A stretch of DNA of 64,000 nt from Tuctoria greenei (Eukaryota > Streptophyta > Magnoliopsida > Poales > Poaceae), in assembly GCA_036927565.1 (NCBI GenBank), contig JAYESD010000005.1:93660301-93724300 (forward strand). Reading direction: 5' to 3'. Of this stretch, positions 11,930 to 22,602 are shown piece by piece (position 1 is the first letter of the stretch; each line of letters starts with the position of its first letter). The translations under genes and the position numbers were made by a program. The notes below the pieces were generated by a model. That model searched no databases. It worked only from the letters and a program-made list of their open reading frames with translations, and was not told where the DNA came from.

Positions 11930-12786
11930 TGTCGGTGGTTTTGATCCGGCAGATCTCCCGACACTACTAAAGTGTTAGAGGAGTTTGAGGTTCGGTGTGG
12001 GCGCGCGGAGATTCAAGAAGGTGAAGTGTAAAACAGTGCAGGAGACACCAAGATTTACGTGGTTCGGGCCGCCTGAGCGTAATACCCTACTCCACGGGGT
12101 GTGTTGGTGTTGTATTGGAAGTATGAGCTCAACGTAAGTTGAGAGAGTAGAATGAGCACGTAACCTCTCTCCTATGTATCGTCGGCCTGTCCTTTTATAG
12201 TACAAGGGCAGGCCGTTACAAGTTAGCCCGACCTGACATGTGGCCACGGCGGTTACTAATATTGATACACATTTGATGCGCTTAATTGCCCTTAATAACC
12301 AAGTTACGGGCTTTGATAGCACCGTTACTGGTAATTAAGGTCGTCCGATCGTGTGTCATTAATATAGCATTAATGACACTTAATCGGGTCTTGAAGTCCT
12401 TGATTCCCTTTGAAGATCTGGAGCCGTTGTGGAGTCTTCTGGAGGTTAGAGGCTGATGATCCGACGGTTGGACACGTGGCAGCCCCGGAGCATACTGTGG
12501 GGGACAGATAGGTCCGGTGCCACCTAACACGTGTCAGTTCTGGAGCTTCCCTCAGTCTGGGGTTAGGTCCGGGGGTGCCGCTATGGTACATAGCCCGGAG
12601 CTTCCCCCTTGTGGGCGGTAGCTCCGGTCTGATAGTACACGTGGTGACCCTGGGACTAACCATGCTGGGGAGGCGGGTCCGGTTATGTCTGACATGTGGG
12701 CCTCCGAAGGTCTTCAAATCAAGTAGATGATATTCCCTTGAGATCTTTGCAATCCCAAGGGGTATATGGTACCCAAGGTACCGACA
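11930..12786 (-). repeat. 5' LTR of Tat-A (857 bp)
   Basis: It is bounded on plus by TGTCGGTGG at 11930 and ...TACCGACA at 12786. It contains a TATA box (about 12191-12202, minus) and, at 12061-12095, the GGTTCGGGCCGCCTGAGC block found in the LTRs of Tat-B, Tat-D and Tat-E. Confidence 0.88.
12191..12202 (-). promoter_or_regulatory. TATA box of the Tat-A LTR promoter
   Basis: Minus strand TACTATAAAAGG, in mid-LTR, about 110 bp upstream of the conserved LTR block. Tat-B has the matching CTATAAAAGG at 22344. Confidence 0.6.
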
Positions 12787-13029
12787 AGAGGGGACCGCTC
12801 AGCTGCAGTGTCAGCCTTGGAGCAGCTCCAAGCACTTGCAGCGGGGAGAGCTCCGGCCCCAGGAGGTTCGAAGGAGAGTCGGACAGAGCAAGTCCCGGTG
12901 CAGCGAGCCTACACTACTACACCCCGTGTGCGACCAGCCAACGACGATGACGTCCCCGTGAAGGTCGTCAGGATTGGCTCTGAGGCTGCCCATACAACCC
13001 GTATTGCGGGGAACTTGGACAAAAAATAG
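12787..13029 (+). pseudogene. gag-pro: Tat-B protease C-terminal fragment
   Basis: The fragment resumes at RGDRSAAVSALEQLQ, directly comparable to RGERTVAVSALEQLQ in Tat-E. It ends ...VVRIGSEAAHTTRIAGNLDKK before TAG at 13027. Open reading can be followed into the Tat-A LTR only by chance. It is the distal tail of gag-pro, without the active site. Confidence 0.75.
13027..13029 (+). promoter_or_regulatory. In-frame UAG between protease and RT (candidate readthrough stop), Tat-B
   Basis: The context is AAA TAG GAA TGC. The RT frame (VDVFAWQPSQMPGIP) continues without a shift. The position is homologous to 9475 in Tat-A and 41993 in Tat-E. Confidence 0.6.
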
Positions 13030-16000
13030 GAATGCGCGCTCATCACCTTCCTCCGGGACAACGTCGATGTGTTTGCATGGCAACCATCACAAATGCCCGG
13101 GATCCCCAGGGAGGTGATTGAGCACCATCTGAAGATCTACCCCGATGCTCGACCGGTGCAACAGAAGCCCAGGAAACAGTCCATCGAGCGGCAGAACTTC
13201 ATCCGTGAAGAAATCAAGAAGCTGCTCGATGCTGGTTTCATCTGGGAGGTTCACCACCCACGGTGGTTGGCCAACCCTGTTGTCGTTCCCAAGGCTGGCG
13301 GGAAGCTCCGGATGTGCATCGACTATACCAACCTCAATAAGGCATGCCCAAAGGATCCATTTCCTCTTCCTAGGATAGATCAAATAGTAGACTCAACATC
13401 AGGCTGTGATCTTCTGTGTTTCCTAGATGCGTATTCCGGTTTTCACCAAATACCTATGTCTAGGGAAGATGAGGAACACACTGCTTTCATAACAGTAGAC
13501 GGCCTGTATTGTTATGTCTCCATGCCTTATGGACTCAAGAATGCTCTCCCCACCTTTGTACGCGCAATGCATAAGACATTTGGGGACCTCATTAGAGATC
13601 TGGTAGAGGTGTATGTCGACGACATCGTGATGAAAATTAGGGCCCGCACATCCCTATTAGACAACCTAGCCCAAGTCTTCAGTAAGCCGTGCATGCCACG
13701 CACGATGCTGAACCCCGACAAGTGTGTCTTTGGGGTTTCTGCAGGGAAGCTCCTTGGTTTCTTGGTATCGCATCGAGGGATCGAAGCTAACCCGGAGAAG
13801 ATCAAGGCGATAGAGCTGATGCGGCTGCCGGCCCGCATCAAGGACGTGCAGAAGCTTGCAGGGTGTTTGGCAGCCCTCAGCCGGTTCATCTCAAGGCTGG
13901 CTGAGCGATCCCTACCCTTCTTCAAGATTCTGCGGAAGTCAGGTCCCTTTGAGTGGACCGAGGAAGCTGAAGCGGCTTTCCAGGAGCTCAAGAAACACCT
14001 GACGACGCTACCCATTATGGTGGCGCCAGAACCCGGCAAACCGCTCCTGTTGTACATCACCGCAACAACGGAGGTGGTCAGTATGGTCTTGGTTGCAGAG
14101 CGACCGGAGCTACTACCGCAACAAGCACCAGAAGGAGCCCCAGAGGGGGAGGCTGAGCCTCAAGGCCCGAACCCAGAAGATACCCCCCCCCCCCGCTGTG
14201 AGTTCCAGTGACCAAGTGCCTTACGGGTCCCAGCCCCCGGAGGTCCAGCTAGACCCTGGGAGCCACATTCCCCAGGATGCAGACGCATTGCAAGGAGCGC
14301 CGGACCCCCCAGGGAGGGTTCGGACCTCCCAACGGCCAGTCTACTACGTCAGTGAGGTCCTCCATGAAGCAAAAACAAGATACTTGGAGGTACACAAACT
14401 ACTGTATGCAGTGCTCATAGCGTCGAGGAAGCTCCAGCATTACTTCCAGGTTCACCGGGTTTCAGTGGTCACCTCCTTCCCACTGAAGACTGTACTCCAC
14501 AGCCCCAACTCAACTGGCAACATTGCCAAGTGGGCAGCGGAGCTGGCCGAGTTCGAGCTGGAGTTCTTACCTCGACATGCAGTCAAAAGCCAAGCACTGG
14601 AGGACTTCTTGGTCGAATGGACCCCATCGCCAAGCAACCCGGGGGGCCCGAAAAACGGTGAAACGGTGCCTAAGGCTCCAGTTTTCACCGAGACCCCCTG
14701 GATGCTCTACTTCGACGGCTCCTCGCGGAAGCAGGGGGCCGGGGTCCTGCTCCTCACCCCGACTGGGGAGCAGTTCAAGTACATGGTGCGCCTCGACTTC
14801 AAGGCGACAAACAACATGGCAGAGTATGAAGCCCTAATCTTTGGGCTAAAGACTGCCCTGACTCTCAATGTACGACAGCTTCTTGCTAAAGGTGATTCCC
14901 AATTGATCATTAAGCAAGCCAAAGGAGAGTGCAGCTGCAACGACCCTCAGTTAGCAGCATACTTGCTGCACGTCCGAAAGCTGGAAAAGGACTTTGAAGT
15001 CTTGGAGTTGTGCCATGTACCCCGAGCCGACAACTCAGCCGTAGACGACCTGTCAACGAAGGCCGCCACAGGGTCCCCAGTGCCTCAAGGAGTCTTTGCA
15101 AGGACGTTAACGCGACCAACCGCCCGGGCAGCCGAACCGGGTGAAGGAGGCGAGCCCAGCACCTCGAAGCTGGCAGTCCCAACGACCCTACTACCATGGA
15201 ATCCGCCAAGAATCGTATGCGCCACCGGGGGCTCCGAGCTACTGGGCGCCAAAGATCCAGAGGCTCAAGCAAGTCCCGACGCATGGATCTCGGAGGTCGG
15301 GGACTACTTGAAAGACAATATCCTTCCCGAAGAACATGCCCTGGCAGAAAGGATTGTTCGCATGGCTAAAAGGTACACGCTGGTGGAAGGGGATCTCTAC
15401 CGGCGTGGGGCCAACGACATCCTACTGCGATGCATTACCCGGGAGGAGGGCTACGACTTGCTCCCAGAGATCCATGGAGGCAAGTGTGGGAACCACGCGT
15501 CCTCCCGCATGCTGGTCGATAAAGCCTTTCAGCATGGCTTTTACTGGCCGACAACACTCCAGGATGCCGCCGAGATGGTAAAGAGATGCAAGGCGTGCCA
15601 GTTTCATGCCAAGCAGATCCACACACCAGCTCAGGCGCTGCAGATGATCCCTCCCTCATGGCCATTCGCTGTATGGGGGTTGGACATCCTGGGACCCTTT
15701 CCCAGAGCCGTCGGAGGATTCCGGCATCTCTACGTCGCCGTAGATAAGTTCACCAAGTGGCCGGAAGCTGCCCCAGTTGTCACCATCAACAAGCAGTCAG
15801 CAGTAAAGTTCATCAAGTCGATCGTCTGTCGGTTCGGGGTCCCGAACAGAATCATCACTGATGACAGGACCCAGTTCACAAGTGCAGCGTTCCATGAATA
15901 CTACGAGGACCTAGGGATCCAAGTCTGCTATGCATCCGTTGCTCATCCAGAGAGCAATGGGCAGGTTGAGAGGGCCAATGCAGAGATCCTCAAGGGCCTC

Positions 16001-16519
16001 AAGACTCGCACATTCTCACACCTTGAGAAGCATGGTGCAAATTGGGTGGATGAGCTTCCGTGTGCGCTGTGGGCTAGCCGGACATCAACCAGCCGGGCCA
16101 CGGGGGAAACGCCTTTCTTCTTGGTGTACGGGGCAGAGGTCGTCCTCCCCCCACAAATTGCCATGGGCTCCCCCCGTGCCCGGATGTACGATGAAGCCAC
16201 GCAGGACCAGCTCCAGCGTGAAGACCTGGACCTCATCGACGAGGGACGAGTGTGAGCGGCTCTCTGAAATGCACGGTACAGGCAGGCGCTCCGGCGCTAC
16301 CACCAGAGGACCGTGCGGAGTAGGGAGCTAAAGGTAGACGACCTGGTGTTGCACCGCATACTCTCCCGGGAAGGGTCTAACAAACTCTCCCCCAGCTGGG
16401 AGGGTCCCTTCCGGGTAACAGAGGTTTGCTGCCCAGGATGCGTCCGCCTGGCTACGGAGGATGGACAGCGATTACCCAACCCATGGAACATTGATCACCT
16501 CCATAAGTTCTACCCCTAG
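13030..16519 (+). pseudogene. pol: Tat-B pol: RT, dual RNase H, integrase (nearly intact)
   Basis: RT (about 13060-13900) carries LRMCIDYTNLNKACPKD and YVDDIV. RNase H follows, then a Pro-rich linker (14101-14329) containing a run of 12 C (14183-14194) where the frame shifts, then QRPVYYVSEVL and the rest of RNase H. The second RNase H begins at LYFDGSSRKQ, with NNMAEYEA and LAKGDSQLI. Integrase has HASSRMLV...CKAC and the DDE residues in DILGPFP, ITDDRTQF (Asp retained, Gly replaced) and ANAEILKG. The only other break is TGA at 16253, an Arg CGA-type change. The polyprotein ends LHKFYP* at 16519. It is the least damaged pol in the window. Confidence 0.9.
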
Positions 16520-18027
16520 ACCAGGGTTGGGACAATGTTATTTCATTGTAGAAGTTGCATATTGTCTCAGGACAACACTTAGGCTAGGGGGATGGGGCTC
16601 CGAGTGCACAATCCACTTAGCCTGGTCCAGAACCCTAAGTAGGTGCACTCGACTTCATCCGACACCTAGGCCGGGTTATTCCCCTTGTAAAGTCTGCTCC
16701 GTTTTATGAGAAACTACAATGAAAGAATGTTGTCCTGCCTGGTATAGGGTTTGTCAATTCAAAAATTATCTTTAATTTTTATGATGTTGCTGTAAGTCCG
16801 CCATAGCTCGTGATCTTTCATGCGCGCTGTAAATTTTCCCCTGCTTTAGCAATAGTGGGAGCCTTGCTGTCTGGATTGCAGGTGGGGTTGCTTGAGGTAC
16901 CTGCAATGTGCCTGGGGCCTCGGATGTTCCAATACTTGGGGGCCTGTGTCTCCAGATGGTCTCCCCTGGAAAAGGCTTACGCCGAGCGGGAGGTCCAGGG
17001 GCACAACCTGCTTAGCCTGGTCCTGTACCCTAAGCCTGTGCGCTCTGCCTCCCCAGCGCTACAGCCGAGTACTCGGGACCAGATGGACCACCCTTGGGTA
17101 GTATGGACGACGAGTCCTAGGTGCAGATGCACTGAATTGCCCAAGCTCCACAAGTCAGCCCAGGATTGTAAGTCAAGCGACACTACAAAAAGAGCAGGGG
17201 TGAAGTGACCAGCGGACATAATTACTTCTCTTTTTTTGATCTATGTACAGGTCTTTGAGGAAGTTATTTCGGCAACCACCGTCAGAGTACCCGCGAAGAC
17301 AGTGGGCACCGCCGGACTGGAGCTCTGGCGGCACCCCCAGGGGGCCCGCTGTCGACCTCTCACTGAAGATGGTGGGCACCGCCGGACTGGAGCTCCGGCG
17401 GCACCCCCAGGGGGCCCGTTGTCGACCTCTCACTGAAGATGGAGGGCACCGTCGGACTGGAGCTCCGGCGGCACCCCCAGGGGGCCCGCTGTCGACCTCT
17501 CACTGAAGATGGCGGGTAGCGCCAGACTGGAGCTCCGGTGGCACCCCCAGGGGGCCCGCTGTCGACCTCTCACTGAAGATGGCGGGCACCGTCGGACTGG
17601 AGCTCCGGCGGCACCCCCAGGGGACCCGTGTCAACCTCTCAATAAAGATGGTGGCCATCGCCGGACTGAAGCTCCGGCGGCACCCCTAGGGGGCCCGCTG
17701 TCGATGTACCTGCATACTCAGCTACGGCAATGCTACCTACGCATCCTAGGCTCCCCCTGCACCGGTCCGCCCTAAGCCCTAAGTGTATGACAGGTGTGCC
17801 CATAACAACTGGCCACGCCTGTCAGGGGGCCATACTTTGGGGGACAGCAGGTCCTGAAAGCTAAAGAACAACAAGCAGTTAGAAGACATTGCTGGAAGTA
17901 AAAACAAGCTGAGTATAAAAGGCACCACAGACATATTTTTTATTACACAAATAAAAAGTTTGTCACCACAACCAACCACAAGACAAAAGCAGAAAGAGAA
18001 AAACTTAAACAAGCGCCCGGGGAGCCC
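16520..18027. other. Tat-B spacer between pol and aORF
   Basis: No gene is seen. The spacer holds a 70-bp tandem array (17301-17710). Flanking it are stretches with repeated phrases such as cttagcctggtcc and accctaag (about 16600 and 17010), suggesting older, decayed duplications. Confidence 0.55.
17301..17710. repeat. Minisatellite, six units of 70 bp, in Tat-B spacer
   Basis: Units start at 17301, 17371, 17441, 17511, 17581 and about 17650 (the last partial). Each contains GCCGGACTGGAGCTCCGGC, an interrupted inverted repeat able to form a hairpin, then cacccccaggggg and gtcgacctctcactgaagat. Units differ by only a few bases, so the array is young. Confidence 0.92.
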
Positions 18028-21014
18028 TCAGCCGCTCCGCTGGAACCTTGAGGCGATGAGTGCCACCGCATCCGAAACTTCAAACTTGGCGGCCTCTTCC
18101 CTCTCGGCGATGGGCCCCTCGAGGACCGGCTGCAGGGAGACATCGGGATACCAGCTCCGGTAGCAGGAGAGGATGTGTGTTGCCACCTCCCTCACCAGCA
18201 TCCTCCTCTCTGCCTCCAGCTGGTTGTCAAGGATGGCCCCCAGCGATCGCATCCTTGAGCTGGTGGAGTCAAGCGCCGGGAACACTTGACTCACCTCCTG
18301 CGCCGGCTCCCCCACGCGCGCTGGGCTGAAGCCGAGCGACACCAGAGCCGAGTCGGCACCGCCAAGGAACTCTCAGACCTTCTGGGCCTCGGCGGAGCGC
18401 GCCGCCCGGAGCTCCTCCACCTCCTGCTGGGCCGCTGCCAACGCCCGGGGGCCGCCATCCAGGAATCGCTTCTCATTGGTCGCCAGGGCCCTCTTGCGCT
18501 CACCGACCCCCTTCTCGCGGCGGTCCAAGTCACCCTCCTTGAGGGCGACGTTGAACTCGCGGTCCAGGAGGGCCTGGCGCTCAACGGACTAGGCCTTCTG
18601 TGCCTCAGCCATGACGGCTTCCCGGCGGTCTAGCTCAGCGACGTGGACTCTCACCCCTTCCTGCTCATGGATGAGCCCGCGGCAGGTCGCCTCCACCTCG
18701 GCCTGCTTCGCTGCCAGCTCCTGCTCCCGTTCGGCTAGAGCAGCCTCTCGGAGGGACAGCAGGTGCTGGAGGTCCTTGCAGGCCTGGAGGCGGGAGCTGG
18801 CCTCAGCGTGGATGGCCTCGATGTCTGCCTTCAGCTTCTGGGTGACGGCGTCCAGCTGGGCGATGAGGTCGCGCTCCTGCCCGAGGATCTTCATCTCCTC
18901 CCGAACGACCGCCTCCCGCTGGGCCGCTCGGCTCTTCGCCAGCTGGGTCCGGGCCTCCAGGGTCCTCGCCCATTCTCGGAGCCGGTCGTCCTCGTCCTCG
19001 AGCCGCCCTTTCTCCTGGGCGAGGGCCGCCTGGGCCTGCCGGAAGCCGGAGTAGGCCACGACCATAGCCTTAAATAGGGGGAGAGGCTCCACCGTAGCAG
19101 CGGGCCCCTGCCTCCCCACTTCTTCAATGTCGTCCTCCATTTGGAGGACCACTGGGGAGACGGGGACCAGGGCCCCCTCCCTGATGGCAGCACCTAGGGC
19201 GGTGGCGCCAACCGACGTAGCAGTGTCGGAGGGCGCGGCGGCATCGGCCGGCACGGAGTAGCCGGTGGATGCGGAGTCGTTGGCGGGCGCGGCAGCGGTC
19301 GTCGGCACGCGCGGTTGGGCTTCGGTAGTCGTTGCGGGGGTCTCGGACACGGAGGCCCAGGGCACCCCGGCGGCAGCAGCCCGGTGCACCGGAGCAGGGC
19401 CCGAGGCTGCAGAAGATCCCCGCGAGCCGGCTGGAGCGGCAAACCCCCCAGCAGAAGTGCCCGCGGGTGGTGGAGTAGCTGTGGTGGCGCTGAAATCAAG
19501 CAAACTCAGATCATAAGAAAATGACAGGGTAGGCGCACAGCAAAGAACACCCAAGGTAAAATCTGAGCAAGCTTACCGGGGGACGCTGAAGTTCCACCGC
19601 TTCCCGAAAGGGTTGGGGGGGGGGGGGGGGTTCGGACCCCTTGAACCCACGGCGGGGGCCCCTGAGTGTGCTGGGGGCCCCTGTGGTGGTGGCGTCGGCG
19701 GCACCCCCGAGGTCTGGCGCCCCTCCGAACGGAGAGGGAACGCTGGGTCCCATCGGCATTGAGGAGCCTCCCCCTCTTGCGCGTGGAGGACTCGGGCGGC
19801 AAAGTGGCGCCATCGGCGCCCCCTGGCGACGAGCGCGACGGGGCTCTGGAGTCCTGACAAGGGGCAGAAGGGGCTGGCGGCATCGACCGAGCGCGCTTCT
19901 TGGGGGTCGGGTCCGGCACCGGAACCGACACCTTCCCCTTCCCCTTGTCGGCAGAGGCGATGACGCCACCCCATGGATGGTGCTGGGGCCCGCTCGAGGA
20001 GTCGTCGCTTGAAGAATCGTCATCGCTTAAGGGAGCCTCGCCTCCCTCAACATCGTCGGCGATGCTGACCCCCCGGAACGGGTCACCGATCTAGCGCTGC
20101 GCCAGCCCAGACTCGTCGAGGGTCGACATCGTCTTCAGCAGCTGCCTCCTCAGCTCGGAGTCCGAGCACAAGGGGCGGCAGGCCGACGGAAGAGCCAGTG
20201 CCTCAGGGGAGATGTCGTCGGGGCAGACTCGGGTTAGCATGTCGAGCAGCTGCCGCTCGCCCAGGTTGGAGTCGGGACCGGTCTCGAGCCGGGTGCAATC
20301 TGACAGGACGGTGAACATCGATGCCGGACGGGCGCGGTGCTGGAGCGGAGCTATGCGACGGGACATGAAGTCCCTTAGCACCATGGCAGATGACAACCCG
20401 TGGTCCGCCAGCATCTGGATCCTCTCCAGCACCGGGTTGAACGCCTCCTCCAGCTCTGGGCGCTCCACCCAGAATGACCGCTCGGAGTAGGGGATCCCGG
20501 TGGGGAGGCACTTTCGGTCGTGGGCCTCAGCCTTGGCGATCATCCAATCTTCACGCCACAACTCCCACCGTGCAGAGTTGAAGGAAGCAATATACCTCAT
20601 GGGGACCTTTGTCCGGCGCTGGAAGTAGTAGGTGCCGAGGTGCTCCTTCGAGCTCCTGCCGGTGGCCCTTAGTACAAAAAAGTACCAGAAGAGCTTCACC
20701 GACGGCATCACCCCCACGAAAATCTCACAGAGGTGAGCGAAGACCGCCAGCATGGCGATCGAGTTCGGCGCGAGGTGGTGGAGTTGGAGGCCGAAGGTCT
20801 CCAGGAGCATGACCAGGAAGGCAGATGCTGGCGAGACAAAGCCGGCCAGCACGTACGACGAGAAGAGTACCATCTCCCCGGTAGAGAGGCTCAGCGTGAG
20901 CCTCCCAAGACGGAGCCACGTCTCCCGCTCAGGAGTATGTCAGCCAAGAAGTCAGCGCATGGGGGCCAGGTCAGCGGACCTGGACAGCTGGGACTTGGGC
21001 AAGATGCTCGCCAT
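18028..21014 (-). pseudogene. aORF of Tat-B, PF04195-type, broken
   Basis: The start chosen is the ATG at 21014 (MASILPKSQLS). Two stops soon follow before LSTGEMVLFSSYVLAGFVSP, in the same frame. Exon 1 carries the PF04195-like domain (FGLQLHHLAPNSI, LGTYYFQRR, MSRRIAPLQHR). An acidic/Ser-rich stretch with basic KKRARS follows, and a run of about 16 G (about 19615-19630) marks the probable frameshift. An 87-bp phase-2 intron (19490-19576) precedes exon 2: an Ala/Pro/Thr-rich stretch (about 19490-19140), a long coiled coil (about 19070-18400), and the conserved C-terminus from EFLGGADSAL. TAG at 18589, a TGA just before EFL (about 18374) and TAG at 20091 interrupt it. It is the most diverged aORF in the window. 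Function unknown. Confidence 0.78.
19490..19576 (-). other. Intron of Tat-B aORF
   Basis: On minus the donor is CCCG|GTAAGC and the acceptor GATTTCAG|CGCC. It is 87 bp and phase 2, and lies between VP-R and A-T-T, matching the position in the other aORFs. Confidence 0.8.
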
Positions 21015-21136
21015 GAGGGTTGAAGGAGGAGGCTCTAGAAGGGGAGATCGGGAGTTAGAGCGCAAGAACTGGGTTTGAGGCAAAAAGCACGAGCGCAGGG
21101 GTGCAGAGGCAGGAGAAAGGACCCTCAGGGGGAAAG

Positions 21137-21150
21137 TTCTTTTTTTATGC
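21137..21150 (-). promoter_or_regulatory. Putative antisense promoter TATA-like box of Tat-B aORF
   Basis: Minus strand GCATAAAAAAAGAA lies about 125 bp upstream of the aORF ATG at 21014. The spacing matches the TACTTAAG boxes of the other Tat elements. Function is inferred. Confidence 0.4.
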
Positions 21151-21545
21151 ACCTCTGTAGGCCAACAGGCGCAAAAGTGTGAATCGCCGCAACCTCAATA
21201 GAAGAGCAATGGTCCTGCGTAGGCAATGACATGAGGGCCCGGGTCGCTCGACAAAGAAGGCGAGCCGGGCGGCTAGCTATGCGGGAGGTAACTCATCGGT
21301 TTCCGAAAGGGCAAAAGTAGCAGAAGTGCAGGAGCCACCTTGGGAACCATCGCAGTTAAAGCACGATTGAAGGCAGAAGTCACGTCGCGCGGTGCCTGTT
21401 CAGCACCCTCACTTACCAGAAGGGGACACGTCGCCTCAATGGCAGGGGGCGTGTCGCCTGGGGAACTGCCCCAAAGTGGAATCGGAAGAGTTGCGCGAGA
21501 AAAAAAGGAAGAAGACTCCACCTGCGGTATCGACGACTCTCCCGA

Positions 21546-21563
21546 GGTGGGCTCGGGGGCCAC
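21546..21563 (+). other. Polypurine tract of Tat-B
   Basis: GGTGGGCTCGGGGGCCAC lies immediately before the LTR start TGTCGGTACC. It is similar to the boxes in the other Tat elements. Confidence 0.55.
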
Positions 21564-22602
21564 TGTCGGTACCCCACAGACCGGGTACCCCCGCGCACAG
21601 GGAGAAAACCGCTAAGGACTCCGCCTCTGCTTAAAGAGGCCGAATCCGAGGTTGCCACGTCGTGGAGGGAAGGACCAGATCCTACCTCTCCGTCGGGGGA
21701 GGCTCCTAAGCTGCCACGTGGCCGGCAGAACTGGACTCTCGCCTCCCCGCTGAGGCGAGCTCCAGAGCCGCCACCTGGTCAATCGGGACCTTAGGGCCAG
21801 GCCCGCGTCCTTGCAGGGAAAGGCACCGGAACTACCACGTGGCCTGCAGGGCTGAGCCTCCACCCTCCATAGGGGTGGGCTCCGGATGCACCACGTGGCC
21901 TGTTCCGTCAAGTGCCCGACTCCCCACAGAGGCGGGCTCCGGCGCAACCACGTGGCAAATGGCCGACTTAGTGCGGTAGGAAGCCGCAGTAAAGGAAGGT
22001 GTGCGCTGCTCAGATTGACATTAAGTACACGCGCCTTCCCCAGGCAAGCTAAGTCGCGCATGCGAAGGTCAAGGCTCCAGTGTCGTGTCTTGTCCGAGTA
22101 GCCGGTACAGACCCACGCTGCAAGACGGACGAATGGGCCGCGAGGACAAGACGAACGGGACGTGCACGGCCATCATCACCAACTATGTGTAGCCCTGGCG
22201 CACGACGCGACGGGACGGCGCATTGACACCCCTGACAAAGAGAAGTAGATAGCAATTAATCCTAGATCTTGTATAGGATTTGGTTGTCCCCGGGACCACC
22301 TGTCGGGTCCTGGGGCTCACCTTGTGACTGCAGAGTCCTTGAACTATAAAAGGACTCGGCAGACGACCTTCGCAAGGGATCAGAAAATTAGACTAAGACT
22401 CATATACGCTCAAGCAAGGCAATACACAAACACTCCCGTGGACGTAGGGTATTACGCTCCGGCGGCCCAAACCACATAAATCCTCTGTGTTCATCATCCT
22501 GCTGCGTTCGATCTCCTGGGACTAGCCCTCGTGAATCCAAAGAACCTCCGCGGGCTGCTCTCTAAGCAGGTCCGAGGGAAGTGTCGTTTACGACCTTCGA
22601 CA
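21564..22602 (+). repeat. 3' LTR of Tat-B (1039 bp)
   Basis: The LTR runs TGTCGGTACCCC...CCTTCGACA. It contains U3 units resembling gaggcgagctccagagccgccac and ccacgtggcc (about 21700-21960), a TATA box at 22344, and the conserved Tat LTR block at 22437-22473 in plus orientation. The 5' partner is out of the window. Confidence 0.85.
22344..22353 (+). promoter_or_regulatory. TATA box of the Tat-B LTR promoter
   Basis: CTATAAAAGG lies within the LTR, about 95 bp before the conserved block starting at 22437. Confidence 0.6.

Larger units (their letters stand above)
1..12786 (-). mobile_element. Tat-A: Ty3/gypsy Tat-lineage LTR retrotransposon with antisense ORF
   Basis: The sequence at 1-541 recurs at about 12247-12786 with only scattered, mostly transition differences, so the two are the LTRs of one element. 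The left LTR runs off the window. Between them, on minus, lie gag, protease, RT, two RNase H domains and integrase, and on plus a long antisense ORF. Dual RNase H plus an antisense PF04195-type ORF is the known plan of grass Tat elements. The element interrupts the protease codons of Tat-B: the Tat-B reading frame resumes directly at 12787. The target duplication at the right end would be 12787-12791 (agagg); its partner lies outside the window. Confidence 0.9.
12787..22602 (+). mobile_element. Tat-B: Ty3/gypsy Tat-lineage element, 5' half left of window
   Basis: The order on plus is: protease C-terminus, UAG, RT, RNase H, archaeal-type RNase H, integrase, tandem-repeat spacer, minus-strand aORF, PPT and 3' LTR. 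Its 5' LTR, gag and most of the protease are separated from it by the Tat-A insertion and lie outside the window. The 3' end is at 22602 (cttcgaca), followed by gtgac as the possible target duplication. Confidence 0.88.

Noticed and set aside
17301..17710. CRISPR-like array
   Set aside because: Units are contiguous tandem repeats with no unique spacers and no cas genes. This is a plant minisatellite in a retrotransposon.
20091..20873. Cellular membrane protein suggested by hydrophobic MVLFSSYVLAGFVSPASAFLVML
   Set aside because: The same hydrophobic segment is part of the PF04195-type domain in all Tat antisense ORFs, and the position within the element identifies it.
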